From assembly GCA_049889775.1 (NCBI GenBank), contig JBMHCT010000018.1:175128-239127 (forward strand): 64,000 nucleotides of DNA, read 5' to 3'. Position 1 is the first letter of the stretch, and each line of letters opens with the position of its first letter. The notes below the pieces were generated by a model. It was not told the DNA's origin, searched no databases, and worked only from the letters and a program-made list of their open reading frames with translations. Both the position numbers and the translations under genes were made by a program. This DNA comes from Jejuia sp049889775 (GTDB taxonomy: Bacteria; Bacteroidota; Bacteroidia; Flavobacteriales; Flavobacteriaceae). Shown here piece after piece: positions 16,379 to 25,980 of the stretch.

Positions 16379-17806
16379 TTAAGACACATGCTCCTCTTTA
16401 TATAACACATACTTCTCAAGCACAGATTTTAAAGCGGTATTATCAATTGGCTTTGGCAAAAAGTCATCAACCCCAGCTTCCTTTGCTTTATTAATATCAT
16501 CTTTAAATGCGCTTGCAGAAACCGCGATAATTGGTATATTTCGCTTTGAATATTTTTCAGTAGCTTTAATTCGTTTTGTGGCTTCATACCCATCTATATT
16601 CGGCATATAAATATCCATAAAAATAATATCGTAATTAATAGCCTTATAGATATTTATGGCATCCAACCCATTTGTTACAAAAGTACATTCGGCACCATAT
16701 TGCTCTAAAAGAAACTTAATAACCCTCTGGTTCATTTTATTATCTTCCGCAACTAGAACATTAAACTTGTAATCGAATTTACTTAGTGATAAAGGGCTCC
16801 TATCGTGCGCTTTCGTAATTACTGCAAGGGTTTTTTTCAACTGAAGACTAAAATAAAATGCAGATCCTGCGTTTTCCTTACTCTCAAATTTTAAATTGCC
16901 ACCCATTAAACTCACCAATTTCTTAGCAACGGCAAGTCCGATACCAAAATTGTCATCTTTAGCATCAGTAGCATTCAATTTACCTCTTAAAGTATTAATT
17001 ACTTTTTCTTGAATAAATCCATTCATACCAACACCAGTATCTTTTACATAAAATGTTACCACTTGTAAATCGTCATTTGTGGGCGTATGATCTATTGTAA
17101 CTTCAACTTTACCTGTATTTGTAAATTTTACAGCGTTGTTCAATAAATTAATAAGTACCTGCTGAATTTTGGAAATATCCCCCAATAACAGAAAGTCTCT
17201 TTTATAACTCCCAACAAACCTATACTCAAAATCAACACCTTTTTCCCATGCTTGATATTCAAATAGTTTGAATAATTTTTCTAAATCAGCTCGAAGATTT
17301 ATCGGAGCATTCTCCAACTTTAAATTAGAATCAATATCGTTAGAGTTATTGAACATCATATTCACCAATTGTAACAGGTATTCTGTGGAGTATTCGGCAA
17401 TTTCAACCTGTGCCTGTTGATCCAAATCCAAATCGGTATTTTTCAACATATGTATCATTCCAGAAATCGTACTCAAAGGAATTCTAATTTCGCGGCTTAC
17501 ATTAGCTAAATAACCTGGTTGTTTTTTATCCTTCTTTATCTTTTTAAGTTTAGCTTCTAAGCGCTCAACTTTTTCCTTTAACTGTGCTTGTTTCCCTTTT
17601 TCTCGCAAGCGGAAATACATAACATAAAGTAGAATAGAGATTAACCCACCTAATAAGACAAATGCTATACCTGCAACTAACTTATAATCAGAAGGATTTG
17701 AAAATCTAATACCAAAAAAAAGAAGCATCCCCACAGATATTAACATTACTGTGGAAAAGACCACCCATAAAACAAATCTTAATTTAAACTTCGGGAAAGA
17801 TGCCAT
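16379..17806 (-). CDS. Hybrid histidine kinase-like protein lacking the phospho-acceptor histidine
   Basis: A 475-residue inner-membrane signalling protein: two membrane helices (about 12-32 and 43-63), a lysine-rich coiled coil (70-97), an HisKA-like helix pair, a HATPase domain (N box around VLINLLNNAVKF 217-228, G1 DTGVGM 256-261, G2 FGIGLAVAKKL 288-297) and a C-terminal receiver domain with acceptor Asp398 in IIFMDIYMP and lysine in LPKPI. In the H box the usual SHEIRTPL reads SREIRIPL: residue 105 is arginine (codon CGC). ATP-binding motifs and receiver look intact. It may therefore work through its receiver or by heteromeric partners rather than by cis-autophosphorylation. No sensor domain is seen beyond the membrane hairpin. 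Confidence 0.88.
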   Translation of the reverse strand: MASFPKFKLRFVLWVVFSTVMLISVGMLLFFGIRFSNPSDYKLVAGIAFVLLGGLISILLYVMYFRLREKGKQAQLKEKVERLEAKLKKIKKDKKQPGYLANVSREIRIPLSTISGMIHMLKNTDLDLDQQAQVEIAEYSTEYLLQLVNMMFNNSNDIDSNLKLENAPINLRADLEKLFKLFEYQAWEKGVDFEYRFVGSYKRDFLLLGDISKIQQVLINLLNNAVKFTNTGKVEVTIDHTPTNDDLQVVTFYVKDTGVGMNGFIQEKVINTLRGKLNATDAKDDNFGIGLAVAKKLVSLMGGNLKFESKENAGSAFYFSLQLKKTLAVITKAHDRSPLSLSKFDYKFNVLVAEDNKMNQRVIKFLLEQYGAECTFVTNGLDAINIYKAINYDIIFMDIYMPNIDGYEATKRIKATEKYSKRNIPIIAVSASAFKDDINKAKEAGVDDFLPKPIDNTALKSVLEKYVLYKEEHVS

Positions 17807-17927
17807 TTCAATTTTTAGATAAATAAAGGTACAAAAGAATATTAATAATATCCTGAGAAATTAAAAATTCGTTTTATATTTAAAATGAAAACTACTAGCG
17901 CAGTTTAATATACAAAACATTGATTCC

Positions 17928-18965
17928 ATGCGTATTGAATATGAGATAAAATTAGGATTTAAGGATGTAATGATACGGCCAAAACGCTCTACCCTTAAAA
18001 GTAGGAAAGAGGTGAATTTGAATAGGGAATTTAAGTTTCTGCATAGTCCTTTAACTTGGAATGGCATTCCGATAATGGCGGCTAATATGGATACGGTTGG
18101 CACTTTTGAAATGGCAAAGGCGCTATCTAAAGAAAAACTATTTACAACAATACACAAACACTATAGTTCTGAGGAATGGTCGCACTTTTTTAAAACCGCT
18201 GAAGATGGTATTGAGAACTACATTTCTATTAGCACAGGTATAGGTAAACAAGATGCCATAAGACTTGAAAAAACAATAACGTCAAACCCTAAATTGCAAT
18301 ATATCTGTATAGATGTAGCCAATGGATACTCCGAATATTTTGCGGATTTTGTAGAAGAAACTAGAACCCGTTATCCTGAAAAAGTAATAATTGCTGGAAA
18401 CGTGGTTACTGGTGAAATGGTTGAAGAATTATTACTTTCTGGTGCAGATATTGTAAAGGTTGGTATAGGTCCTGGTTCCGTTTGTACCACGCGCGTTAAA
18501 ACAGGCGTGGGCTATCCTCAGTTATCAGCAATTATTGAATGTGCCGATGCCGCCCATGGTTTAGGCGGCCAAATTATAAGTGATGGTGGTTGTACCACAC
18601 CTGGAGATGTGGCGAAAGCTTTTGGTGCGGGTGCAGATTTTGTAATGCTAGGTGGCATGTTTGCAGGTCATGATGAAAGTGGTGGTGAAATTATTGAAAG
18701 AAATGGTGAGCAATTTAAACGATTTTATGGCATGAGTTCTTCCACAGCCATGGATAAACATTCTGGTGGTGTAGCCGATTATAGAGCTAGTGAAGGTAAA
18801 ACAGTTGAAGTACCCTATCGTGGTAAAGTTGATAATACGGTAAAGGATATTTTAGGCGGTTTAAGAAGCACTTGTACCTATGTAGGTGCGGCAAGATTAA
18901 AAGAACTCACAAAACGTACTACTTTTATTAGAGTAGCAGAACAGGAAAATCAGGTTTACTCCTAA
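17928..18965 (+). CDS. guaC: GMP reductase
   Basis: A 345-residue NADPH-dependent enzyme that converts GMP to IMP and ammonia in purine salvage. It shares the IMPDH barrel but has the GuaC form: no CBS domains, N-terminus MRIEYEIKLGFKDVMIRPKRS, and catalytic Cys186 in GSVCTTRVKTGVGYPQ, the same position as in the E. coli enzyme. SDGGCTTPGDVAKAFGAGADFVMLGG and GMSSSTAM are the phosphate- and monovalent-cation-site segments. It diverges from the kinase-like gene (121 bp between starts) and stands alone. Confidence 0.95.
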   Translation: MRIEYEIKLGFKDVMIRPKRSTLKSRKEVNLNREFKFLHSPLTWNGIPIMAANMDTVGTFEMAKALSKEKLFTTIHKHYSSEEWSHFFKTAEDGIENYISISTGIGKQDAIRLEKTITSNPKLQYICIDVANGYSEYFADFVEETRTRYPEKVIIAGNVVTGEMVEELLLSGADIVKVGIGPGSVCTTRVKTGVGYPQLSAIIECADAAHGLGGQIISDGGCTTPGDVAKAFGAGADFVMLGGMFAGHDESGGEIIERNGEQFKRFYGMSSSTAMDKHSGGVADYRASEGKTVEVPYRGKVDNTVKDILGGLRSTCTYVGAARLKELTKRTTFIRVAEQENQVYS

Positions 18966-18969
18966 ATAA

Positions 18970-18995
18970 TCAAAGCTATTTGACAATTGCTTTGA
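18970..18995 (+). terminator. Possible hairpin after guaC
   Basis: A 7-bp stem TCAAAGC/GCTTTGA with a 12-base loop starts 5 bp after the guaC stop. There is no T run behind it, so it is a weak terminator or an mRNA 3'-end stabiliser. Confidence 0.3.
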
Positions 18996-19104
18996 GAATA
19001 AAACATAAAATATATCCTTGAAAATAGACGTTTTTCAGCATTTACAATTTCAAAGAAATATTTTTGATAAAATCATAAATTCTTTAGGGTAATAATAAAA
19101 CTAT

Positions 19105-19134
19105 TTGATTGTGTTTTTTTGTTTTTCTAAATTG
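19105..19134 (+). promoter_or_regulatory. Candidate promoter of the transglutaminase/ATP-grasp operon
   Basis: A TTG at 19105-19107 is followed after 20 bp by TAAATTG (19128-19134), close to the Bacteroidota pattern TTG-N(19-21)-TAnnTTTG. The predicted start of transcription is about 30 bp before the ATG at 19174. Confidence 0.35.
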
Positions 19135-19173
19135 AAAACGCTTAAATTGTAAGTTTAAAAAATTGAATGATTT

Positions 19174-22100
19174 ATGGCGTTAAAAGTAGTTATCTCTCAT
19201 AAAACTCTATATAAATACGACCGTTCTGTAGCATTATCTCCACATATTTTCAGATTAAGGCCTGCACCGCATAGTAGAACGCCTATTGAAGCCTATTCTA
19301 TAAAAATTAAACCAGAAAATCACTTTTTCAATTGGCAACAAGACCCCTTTGGAAACTACCTAGCACGATTGACGTTTCCAGAGAAAACAAGGGAGCTATC
19401 AATAGATGTAGAAATTATTGCGGATTTAAAGACGATTAATCCATTTGATTTTTTTGTTGAAAAATATGCTGAAGATTATCCATTTAAGTACACGGACACA
19501 ATTCAAAAAGAGCTGACGCCGTATTTAGAGATTACTGATAATGGGCCTTTATTAAAAGCTTTTTTAAAAGAGATAGATCTTTCTCCCAGAAAAACCATTT
19601 ATTTTTTAATTGATATCAACAGAAAAATAAACGAGTTTTTAAATTATAATATTCGCATGGATCCTGGCGTACAATCCTGCGAGCAAACCCTAGGACAAAA
19701 AAATGGATCCTGTAGAGATTATGCTTGGTTATTCGTACAAGTAATGCGTCATTTAGGTTTTGGAGCGCGTTTTGTTTCTGGGTATTTGGTTCAATTAGCC
19801 GCTGATGAAAAATCACTTGATGGCCCTTCAGGTCCAGAAGCAGATTTTACAGATTTACATGCCTGGGCCGAGGTTTACATTCCAGGGGCAGGATGGATCG
19901 GTTTTGATGCCACCTCTGGACTTTTAGCTGGCGAAGGACATATTCCCCTAGCTTGTACCCCATCTTTCGAAAGTGCCGCTCCAGTTTCTGGTATGACAGA
20001 TGTTTGCGAAACAGAATTCTTTTTTGATAACTCTGTAAAGCGCATTTTTGAATCGCCAAGGGTAACAAAACCCTATACTGAAGAGCAGTGGAATGCTATT
20101 TATAATTTAGGATTTACAGTTGAAGATGAATTAGAAAAGGGTGATGTTCGGCTTACTATGGGGGGAGAACCCACCTTTGTTTCCATTGATGATATGGAAG
20201 CCGCTGAATGGAATACGGCTGCCGATGGCCCTCACAAAAGAGAACTGGCTAAAGCATTATCCACACGTTTGTATGATGAATTTGCCAAAGGTGGCGTTTT
20301 GCATCAAGCACAAGGTAAATGGTATCCTGGTGAGCCGCTTCCTCGATGGTCCACCGAAATCTGTTGGCGCAAGGATGGAAAACCCATATGGCACACCAAA
20401 AATTTATTAGAACTTTTTGCTGATGATTATAAACTTCCCGCAAATGCAGATAAAAAGTTCCTAAAAACGCTCACTTCTTATTTAGGTATTTCTGATAAAC
20501 GCATCAAACCTACTTTTGAGGATAGTTTTTATTTTTTATGGGAAGAAGGTAAAATGCCTATTGACATTGACCCTACAAAGGAAAATGGTAACTTATTAGT
20601 AAAGGATAAATTAAAAGAAATTTTAAAGGATGGGCGATCTAAACCTGTGGGCTATGTGCTGCCCCTAAACAATTTTGACGGCAATTGGTTTACCTGCGAT
20701 TGGAAATTTAGGCGACAACATATTTTTTTAATACCTGGAAACTCACCTATAGGATTAAGGTTACCTTTGGGTTCTTTAATTCAGAAACCAAAACAAAAGG
20801 AATTTCCAGTTGTACAACCAGATAAATTCTCAAAACAGAAAGCATTTCCTAATTACAAATCATCTATTACAAAAAGACATAAAGCATTTGTAAACAATAA
20901 AATTAAACCACCAAAGGATGAATATTTTATTAGGACTGCCTTATGTGCTGAAATAAGAGACAATAAATTATACCTATTTTTACCACCCATTGATACTGCC
21001 GAAATGTTTCTTGATTTAATGGCATCTATCGAAGCTACAGCAAAAACATTAAATACTCCAGTAATTCTTGAAGGCTACAATCCACCACATGATAATCGTT
21101 TGGAGTCCTTGAAAATAACGCCAGATCCAGGTGTAATTGAAGTGAACGTGCATCCAGCTAAAAATTGGAAAGAACTAACGTATAATACCACAACGCTATA
21201 TAAGCTTGCCAAAGAGTCTCGATTAGGTACCGAAAAGTTTATGATCGATGGCAAACATACGGGTACTGGCGGGGGAAATCATGTTACCCTTGGTGGCATA
21301 ACACCTGCCGATAGTCCGCTTTTGCGCAAACCGAGCCTATTGCGTAGTTTGCTAACCTTTTGGCAACATCACCCCGGGCTTTCTTATCTATTCTCAGGAG
21401 CTTTTATAGGCCCAACAAGTCAAGCTCCCCGAATTGATGAGGCAAGAATGGAAAATCTTTACGAACTGGAAATTGCCTTTAGTAAAATTCCTAAAAATGG
21501 TGAAGTTCCGTTTTGGTTAACGGATAGGTTGTTTCGTCATTTATTGACAGACCTAACAGGAAATACGCATCGTGCGGAATTTTGCATAGATAAATTGTAT
21601 TCACCAGATTCTTCATCTGGAAGATTAGGTATCCTGGAATTAAGGGCTTTTGATATGCCACCACATGCGCAAATGAGTTTAATGCAAAATTTGCTGGTGC
21701 GAACTTTAGTGGCATGGTTCTGGAAAAAACCTTATGAGCATGATTTAATTCGTTGGGGTACAGAATTACATGATAAGTTTTTAATAGAACATTTTGTTAG
21801 AAATGATATTAGAGATATAGTGCAACAATTGAATAAGGCAGGATACGCCTTTAAGGAAGATTGGTTCGATCCGTTTTTTGAGTTTAGATTCCCACTACAT
21901 GGTATGACCACAATAAAAGACATGCACGTTGAACTTCGTGCTGCTATAGAACCGTGGAATGTTCTTGGAGAAGAAATGTCTGGTGGTGGAACAGCTAGAT
22001 ATGTAGATTCTTCGTTGGAACGTATTCAAATTAAAATTTCAAACTTTATTGACGAGCGTTATGTAGTGACGTGTAACGGCATAAAGGTGCCTTTAAAAAA

Positions 22101-22503
22101 TACAGGTATAAAAGGAGAATATGTTGCGGGTATTCGGTATAAAGCATGGAATCCCTACTCTGCCTTACACCCAACCATTGGTGTAGATGCGCCTTTAGTT
22201 TTTGATGTTGTTGACACTTGGAATAAACAATCAGTTGGCGGTTGCACGTATTTTGTTTCGCATCCTGGTGGTCGTTCTTACGAGACCTATCCGGTAAATA
22301 GTTTTGAGGCTGAATCGCGCAGAATTAATCGTTTTTGGGGCTTTGGCCATACGCAAGGCGATGTAGTTCCAGACAAAGGAGATAACATTTCAAAAGAAGA
22401 ATATAAAAACATAAAAAAGCAAATACGTCCAAAAAAATTCAAACTAAAAGAATTACCCATTAACTTTGAATTTCCAAATACCCTAGATTTAAGAAAAAAA
22501 TAA
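19174..22503 (+). CDS. Transglutaminase-like domain fused to DUF2126
   Basis: An 1109-residue cytoplasmic protein without signal peptide. Residues 1-90 form the beta-rich N-domain that precedes bacterial transglutaminases (HKTLYKYDRSVALSPHIFRLRP). Residues of about 150-260 are the papain-fold transglutaminase domain with Cys180 (NGSCRDYA), His229 (DLHAWAEV) and Asp245 (GFDATSG), so the triad is complete. From about residue 320 the DUF2126 region begins (DVRLTMGGEPTFVSIDD, KWYPGEPLPRWS, EVNVHPAKNWKEL, GGGNHVTLGG, ELRAFDMPPH). This fusion (COG4196) is known from many bacteria but has no assigned reaction. It is the first gene of a three-gene cassette, 6 bp before the ATP-grasp gene. Confidence 0.92.
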   Translation: MALKVVISHKTLYKYDRSVALSPHIFRLRPAPHSRTPIEAYSIKIKPENHFFNWQQDPFGNYLARLTFPEKTRELSIDVEIIADLKTINPFDFFVEKYAEDYPFKYTDTIQKELTPYLEITDNGPLLKAFLKEIDLSPRKTIYFLIDINRKINEFLNYNIRMDPGVQSCEQTLGQKNGSCRDYAWLFVQVMRHLGFGARFVSGYLVQLAADEKSLDGPSGPEADFTDLHAWAEVYIPGAGWIGFDATSGLLAGEGHIPLACTPSFESAAPVSGMTDVCETEFFFDNSVKRIFESPRVTKPYTEEQWNAIYNLGFTVEDELEKGDVRLTMGGEPTFVSIDDMEAAEWNTAADGPHKRELAKALSTRLYDEFAKGGVLHQAQGKWYPGEPLPRWSTEICWRKDGKPIWHTKNLLELFADDYKLPANADKKFLKTLTSYLGISDKRIKPTFEDSFYFLWEEGKMPIDIDPTKENGNLLVKDKLKEILKDGRSKPVGYVLPLNNFDGNWFTCDWKFRRQHIFLIPGNSPIGLRLPLGSLIQKPKQKEFPVVQPDKFSKQKAFPNYKSSITKRHKAFVNNKIKPPKDEYFIRTALCAEIRDNKLYLFLPPIDTAEMFLDLMASIEATAKTLNTPVILEGYNPPHDNRLESLKITPDPGVIEVNVHPAKNWKELTYNTTTLYKLAKESRLGTEKFMIDGKHTGTGGGNHVTLGGITPADSPLLRKPSLLRSLLTFWQHHPGLSYLFSGAFIGPTSQAPRIDEARMENLYELEIAFSKIPKNGEVPFWLTDRLFRHLLTDLTGNTHRAEFCIDKLYSPDSSSGRLGILELRAFDMPPHAQMSLMQNLLVRTLVAWFWKKPYEHDLIRWGTELHDKFLIEHFVRNDIRDIVQQLNKAGYAFKEDWFDPFFEFRFPLHGMTTIKDMHVELRAAIEPWNVLGEEMSGGGTARYVDSSLERIQIKISNFIDERYVVTCNGIKVPLKNTGIKGEYVAGIRYKAWNPYSALHPTIGVDAPLVFDVVDTWNKQSVGGCTYFVSHPGGRSYETYPVNSFEAESRRINRFWGFGHTQGDVVPDKGDNISKEEYKNIKKQIRPKKFKLKELPINFEFPNTLDLRKK

Positions 22504-22509
22504 TACCAA

Positions 22510-25071
22510 ATGCCGATTGACACAAATACATTATTTCAAAATTATTTTTCTGATTTTAGAAATTATGATGAGGTATTAAAATCTGATTTAACACTAAATC
22601 CTAATTGGCAACAATTATTACATAACCTCTCCACAATAGGCCCCGAAAACCTTAAAACTAAACAAGAAGAGCTTAATTGGTTAATGGAAGAAAACGGTGT
22701 TACTTACAACGTTTACAATGACCCCAGTGGTTTAAATAGATCTTGGGATCTAGATATTGTGCCTTTTTTGGTGCATCAAAATGAGTGGGAATCTACCATT
22801 GAAAAAGGGATCATTCAAAGAGCGCAATTATTAGATTTAATCCTCAAGGATATTTATGGCGAAAGGCGACTGGTTAAAGAAGGTATAGTTCCTCAAGATG
22901 TTATTTTTGCACACAGGGGTTTCTTAAGACAATGCGATCAAATTCAATATAAAACAGCCAAAAATCTATTGGTGTATGCTGCAGATTTGGCCAGAGGGCC
23001 AGACGGTAGAATGTGGATTGTAAGCGACCGAACCCAAGCACCTTCGGGAATGGGGTATGCTTTGGAAAATAGGCAAGCGTTAAATAGAGTGATTCCTAAT
23101 ATTTTTCAAAATATAAATATTAAGCAATCCTCTCAATTTTTCTACAAATTCAATCAAATGTTGATTGAGGCAGCTCCTGCAAATAAAGATAATCCCAACA
23201 TCGTTATCCTAACTCCTGGGCCTCACAACGAAACCTATTTTGAACATGCATATCTCGCCTCATTTTTAGGGTATCCTTTGGTAATGGGCAATGATTTGGT
23301 GGTGAGAAATGGAAAGTTATGGATGAAAACCTTACGCAAACTTAAGCAAGTTGATGTTGTTTTAAGACGTGTTGATGACGTGTTTATGGATCCTCTAGAA
23401 CTAAGAGAAGATTCCTATTTAGGTGTTGCAGGATTGTTGGAAGTAGTACGAGAACAACAAGTGAGTATCGTAAACCCAATTGGTAGTGGTATTCTCGAAA
23501 ATTCTGGGCTCATCCCCTTTATGAATAGTATTTGCAACTATTTTTTCAACGAAGATTTGATTTTGCCTCAAATTGCATCCTGGTGGTGCGGACAAGAGAA
23601 AGAACGCAATTTTGTATTATCTAATTTAAAGGATCTAGTGGTAAAACGCATCGATAGATCCAATAGAGAAAATATTGTATTCTGCGAGTTTTTAGATGAA
23701 GAAGGCTTAATCAACTTAAAAGAAGACATAGAGCGGCGACCTTATCAATTTGTTGCTCAAGAAAAAATATCCTTCTCCACAGCACCTAATTTTTCCAATG
23801 GATTATTGGAGCCTAGAAAAATGATGTTTCGAACTTTTGCAGTTGCTCATGGCGATAGTTATACAACCATGGCTGGCGGATTAGTAAGAGTTGCTCCAGA
23901 GCGTGAAACACTCTTTGTTTCCAATCAACGTGGTGGTATTAGTAAAGATTTTTGGGTAGTTTCAGATAGCTTTCAAAATCATTTACAAAACTATTCTTGG
24001 GGTAGTTTTTGCAATATTACCATTTCAGATATTAACGATTTACCAAGTAATACCGCAGAAAACCTCTATTGGTCTGGGCGTTATCTTGGGCGCGCGCTGG
24101 TTACTGCACGATACTTACGCATGGTTTTAAATAGAATGAACCAACAGCAGTATAACAACAGAAAGTCGGAATCTGAGAGTTTAAATATATTGTATCAATC
24201 TATTACAAATATTACATCAACATTTCCAGGTTTTGTGGGCAAAGGAGCGGAAAAACGTCTTGAAAACCCGCTAGACGAAATAGTTTCGCTAATGGTCGAT
24301 GAGAAACGCTGGGGCAGTTTTGCACAAACACTTTCTAGCTTTAATAATGCTTACTATTCGTTAAGAAGTCTTTGGTCTAAAGATATGTGGCGTGTTTTTG
24401 ATAGCATAAAAAAGCAGTGGAAACTAGTTAAGGAAACCAAACAGCACTCTGTAATAAACTTATCCAAAGCCTTGGATAGAATTATCACAAGACTCATCGC
24501 TTTCATGGGTTTAATCGAAGAAAGCATTTTAGTGAACCAAGGTTTATTGCTATATTTTATTGGCTTACAAAGTGAACAAGCTATGATGAACATTGCAAAA
24601 TGCAGAACTTTATTGGTTGTAAATCATCAAGAGCATGTACAATATGAAATATTAGAATCCCTGTTAACCAGTCATGAAAGCTTAAATATTTACCGTTACA
24701 GTTATCGCTCTTATTTGAGTTTAGAAAATGTGCTCAAACTTATTTTACTGGATAAAGAGTATGCAAAATCATTAACTTATCAAGTAAAGCGTATTAAAAA
24801 AGATATTGATAGATTGCCATTTTCAGAAGGTTCTGAAACGATATCCTTGTGTCAAGAAAAAATAGCAGAGGCTTGTAATTCGGTAAATAACTTAGAGTTA
24901 AGAAAACTTTTGTTACTTGATGATAATTATGTGTTGAGACAAGCGTTGGAAGAGGTACTTTCTGAATTGAGCGATACACTTCATGATGTATCCATGGCTA
25001 TATCAGACACTTATTTTAACCATGCTTATATGCAGAAGCAATTGGCAAACCAAAATTTTCCTTTTGTATAA
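22510..25071 (+). CDS. Circularly permuted ATP-grasp fused to alpha-E domain
   Basis: An 853-residue protein joining two domains that are often separate genes. Residues of about 20-480 are the circularly permuted ATP-grasp type (COG2308) with FAHRGFLRQCD, ARGPDGRMWIVSDRTQAPSGMGYALENR, LTPGPHNETYFEHAYLA, DVVLRRVDDVFMDPLELR and GGLVRVAPERE. Residues of about 500-840 are the all-helical alpha-E domain (COG2307), starting at DLPSNTAENLYWSGRYLGRA. ATP-grasp enzymes of this group are predicted to make amide or peptide bonds. The stop overlaps the next gene by one base, so translation is likely coupled. Substrates are unknown. Confidence 0.92.
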   Translation: MPIDTNTLFQNYFSDFRNYDEVLKSDLTLNPNWQQLLHNLSTIGPENLKTKQEELNWLMEENGVTYNVYNDPSGLNRSWDLDIVPFLVHQNEWESTIEKGIIQRAQLLDLILKDIYGERRLVKEGIVPQDVIFAHRGFLRQCDQIQYKTAKNLLVYAADLARGPDGRMWIVSDRTQAPSGMGYALENRQALNRVIPNIFQNINIKQSSQFFYKFNQMLIEAAPANKDNPNIVILTPGPHNETYFEHAYLASFLGYPLVMGNDLVVRNGKLWMKTLRKLKQVDVVLRRVDDVFMDPLELREDSYLGVAGLLEVVREQQVSIVNPIGSGILENSGLIPFMNSICNYFFNEDLILPQIASWWCGQEKERNFVLSNLKDLVVKRIDRSNRENIVFCEFLDEEGLINLKEDIERRPYQFVAQEKISFSTAPNFSNGLLEPRKMMFRTFAVAHGDSYTTMAGGLVRVAPERETLFVSNQRGGISKDFWVVSDSFQNHLQNYSWGSFCNITISDINDLPSNTAENLYWSGRYLGRALVTARYLRMVLNRMNQQQYNNRKSESESLNILYQSITNITSTFPGFVGKGAEKRLENPLDEIVSLMVDEKRWGSFAQTLSSFNNAYYSLRSLWSKDMWRVFDSIKKQWKLVKETKQHSVINLSKALDRIITRLIAFMGLIEESILVNQGLLLYFIGLQSEQAMMNIAKCRTLLVVNHQEHVQYEILESLLTSHESLNIYRYSYRSYLSLENVLKLILLDKEYAKSLTYQVKRIKKDIDRLPFSEGSETISLCQEKIAEACNSVNNLELRKLLLLDDNYVLRQALEEVLSELSDTLHDVSMAISDTYFNHAYMQKQLANQNFPFV

Positions 25072-25958
25072 TGCTTTATAAGGTTTCACATACTACTAGT
25101 TATAAATATGAAAATGGGGTAACGTTTTGCCACAACATTGCTACAATAAAACCAAAAACTGTCTTGGGTCAGAATGTAGTAGACTATAATCTAAAAATCA
25201 ATCCTCAGCCTACTGAATTTTCGGAAAGAAAAGATTTTTTTGGAAATACCATAACCCGATTTTCTATTCAAGAACATCATAAAGAGCTGCTAGTAACTGC
25301 TGAAAGCACCATTGAGAAAGACTATACCTTAGTTCCTGATATCAAGCAATCTATTTCGGGTTTAACTATTACTTTAGAAGAAGGGAAATCATATTTAAAT
25401 AAACAAACGCCTGAACTTTTAGAGATACGTCAATTTATTTTGGAATCTATTTTAATTGCTAAAATAACTTCAGAAATTAGAGCTTACGCCGCGGTATCAT
25501 TTAAGCCTAATCGCTCAATTTTTGAAGCTGCATTTGAATTAATGCAACGTATTTATACAGATTTTGAATTTAATCCTGATGTAACTAATGTTGCCACACC
25601 TATTCAAGAAGTCATGACCAAAAAGAAAGGCGTATGTCAAGATTTTGCCCAAATAGCTATTGCTTGTGTGCGTGCTGTAGGGCTGCCTGCAAGGTATGTA
25701 AGTGGTTATATTGAGACGTTACCACCTCCAGGAAAAGAGAAGTTGGTTGGAGCAGATGCTTCACACGCATGGTTTTCGGTGTATATTCCAACATTTGGTT
25801 GGGTGGATTTTGATCCTACCAATAACCAAATACCAAAAAACCAACACATTATTACGGCTTACGGACGAGATTATTATGATGTACCACCATTGAAAGGCGT
25901 AATTTTTAGTTCAGGCGACAATGAATTGGATGTGGCGGTGGATATTCGAAAGATATAG
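25071..25958 (+). CDS. Transglutaminase-like cysteine protein
   Basis: A 295-residue protein with the bacterial transglutaminase N-terminal beta domain (YKVSHTTSYKYENGVTFCHN) and a C-terminal transglutaminase-like core with Cys189 (KGVCQDFAQ), His232 (ASHAWFSV) and Asp248 (WVDFDPTN). No signal peptide is seen, so it is cytoplasmic. The catalytic triad is that of the papain fold and could act as a peptidase, amidase or acyl transferase. It is the third gene of the cassette and a shorter paralog of the N-terminal part of the first gene. Its start overlaps the stop of the ATP-grasp gene. The transcript ends convergently with the ABC ATPase gene 23 bp away. Confidence 0.92.
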   Translation: MLYKVSHTTSYKYENGVTFCHNIATIKPKTVLGQNVVDYNLKINPQPTEFSERKDFFGNTITRFSIQEHHKELLVTAESTIEKDYTLVPDIKQSISGLTITLEEGKSYLNKQTPELLEIRQFILESILIAKITSEIRAYAAVSFKPNRSIFEAAFELMQRIYTDFEFNPDVTNVATPIQEVMTKKKGVCQDFAQIAIACVRAVGLPARYVSGYIETLPPPGKEKLVGADASHAWFSVYIPTFGWVDFDPTNNQIPKNQHIITAYGRDYYDVPPLKGVIFSSGDNELDVAVDIRKI

Positions 25959-25980
25959 TCTTATTTTCTACTTTTTAAAT

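Noticed and set aside
22490..22523. Possible frameshift between the first two transglutaminase-cassette genes
   Set aside because: A normal TAA and a separate ATG 6 bp later are present, and the two domains are distinct families that are usually separate genes.
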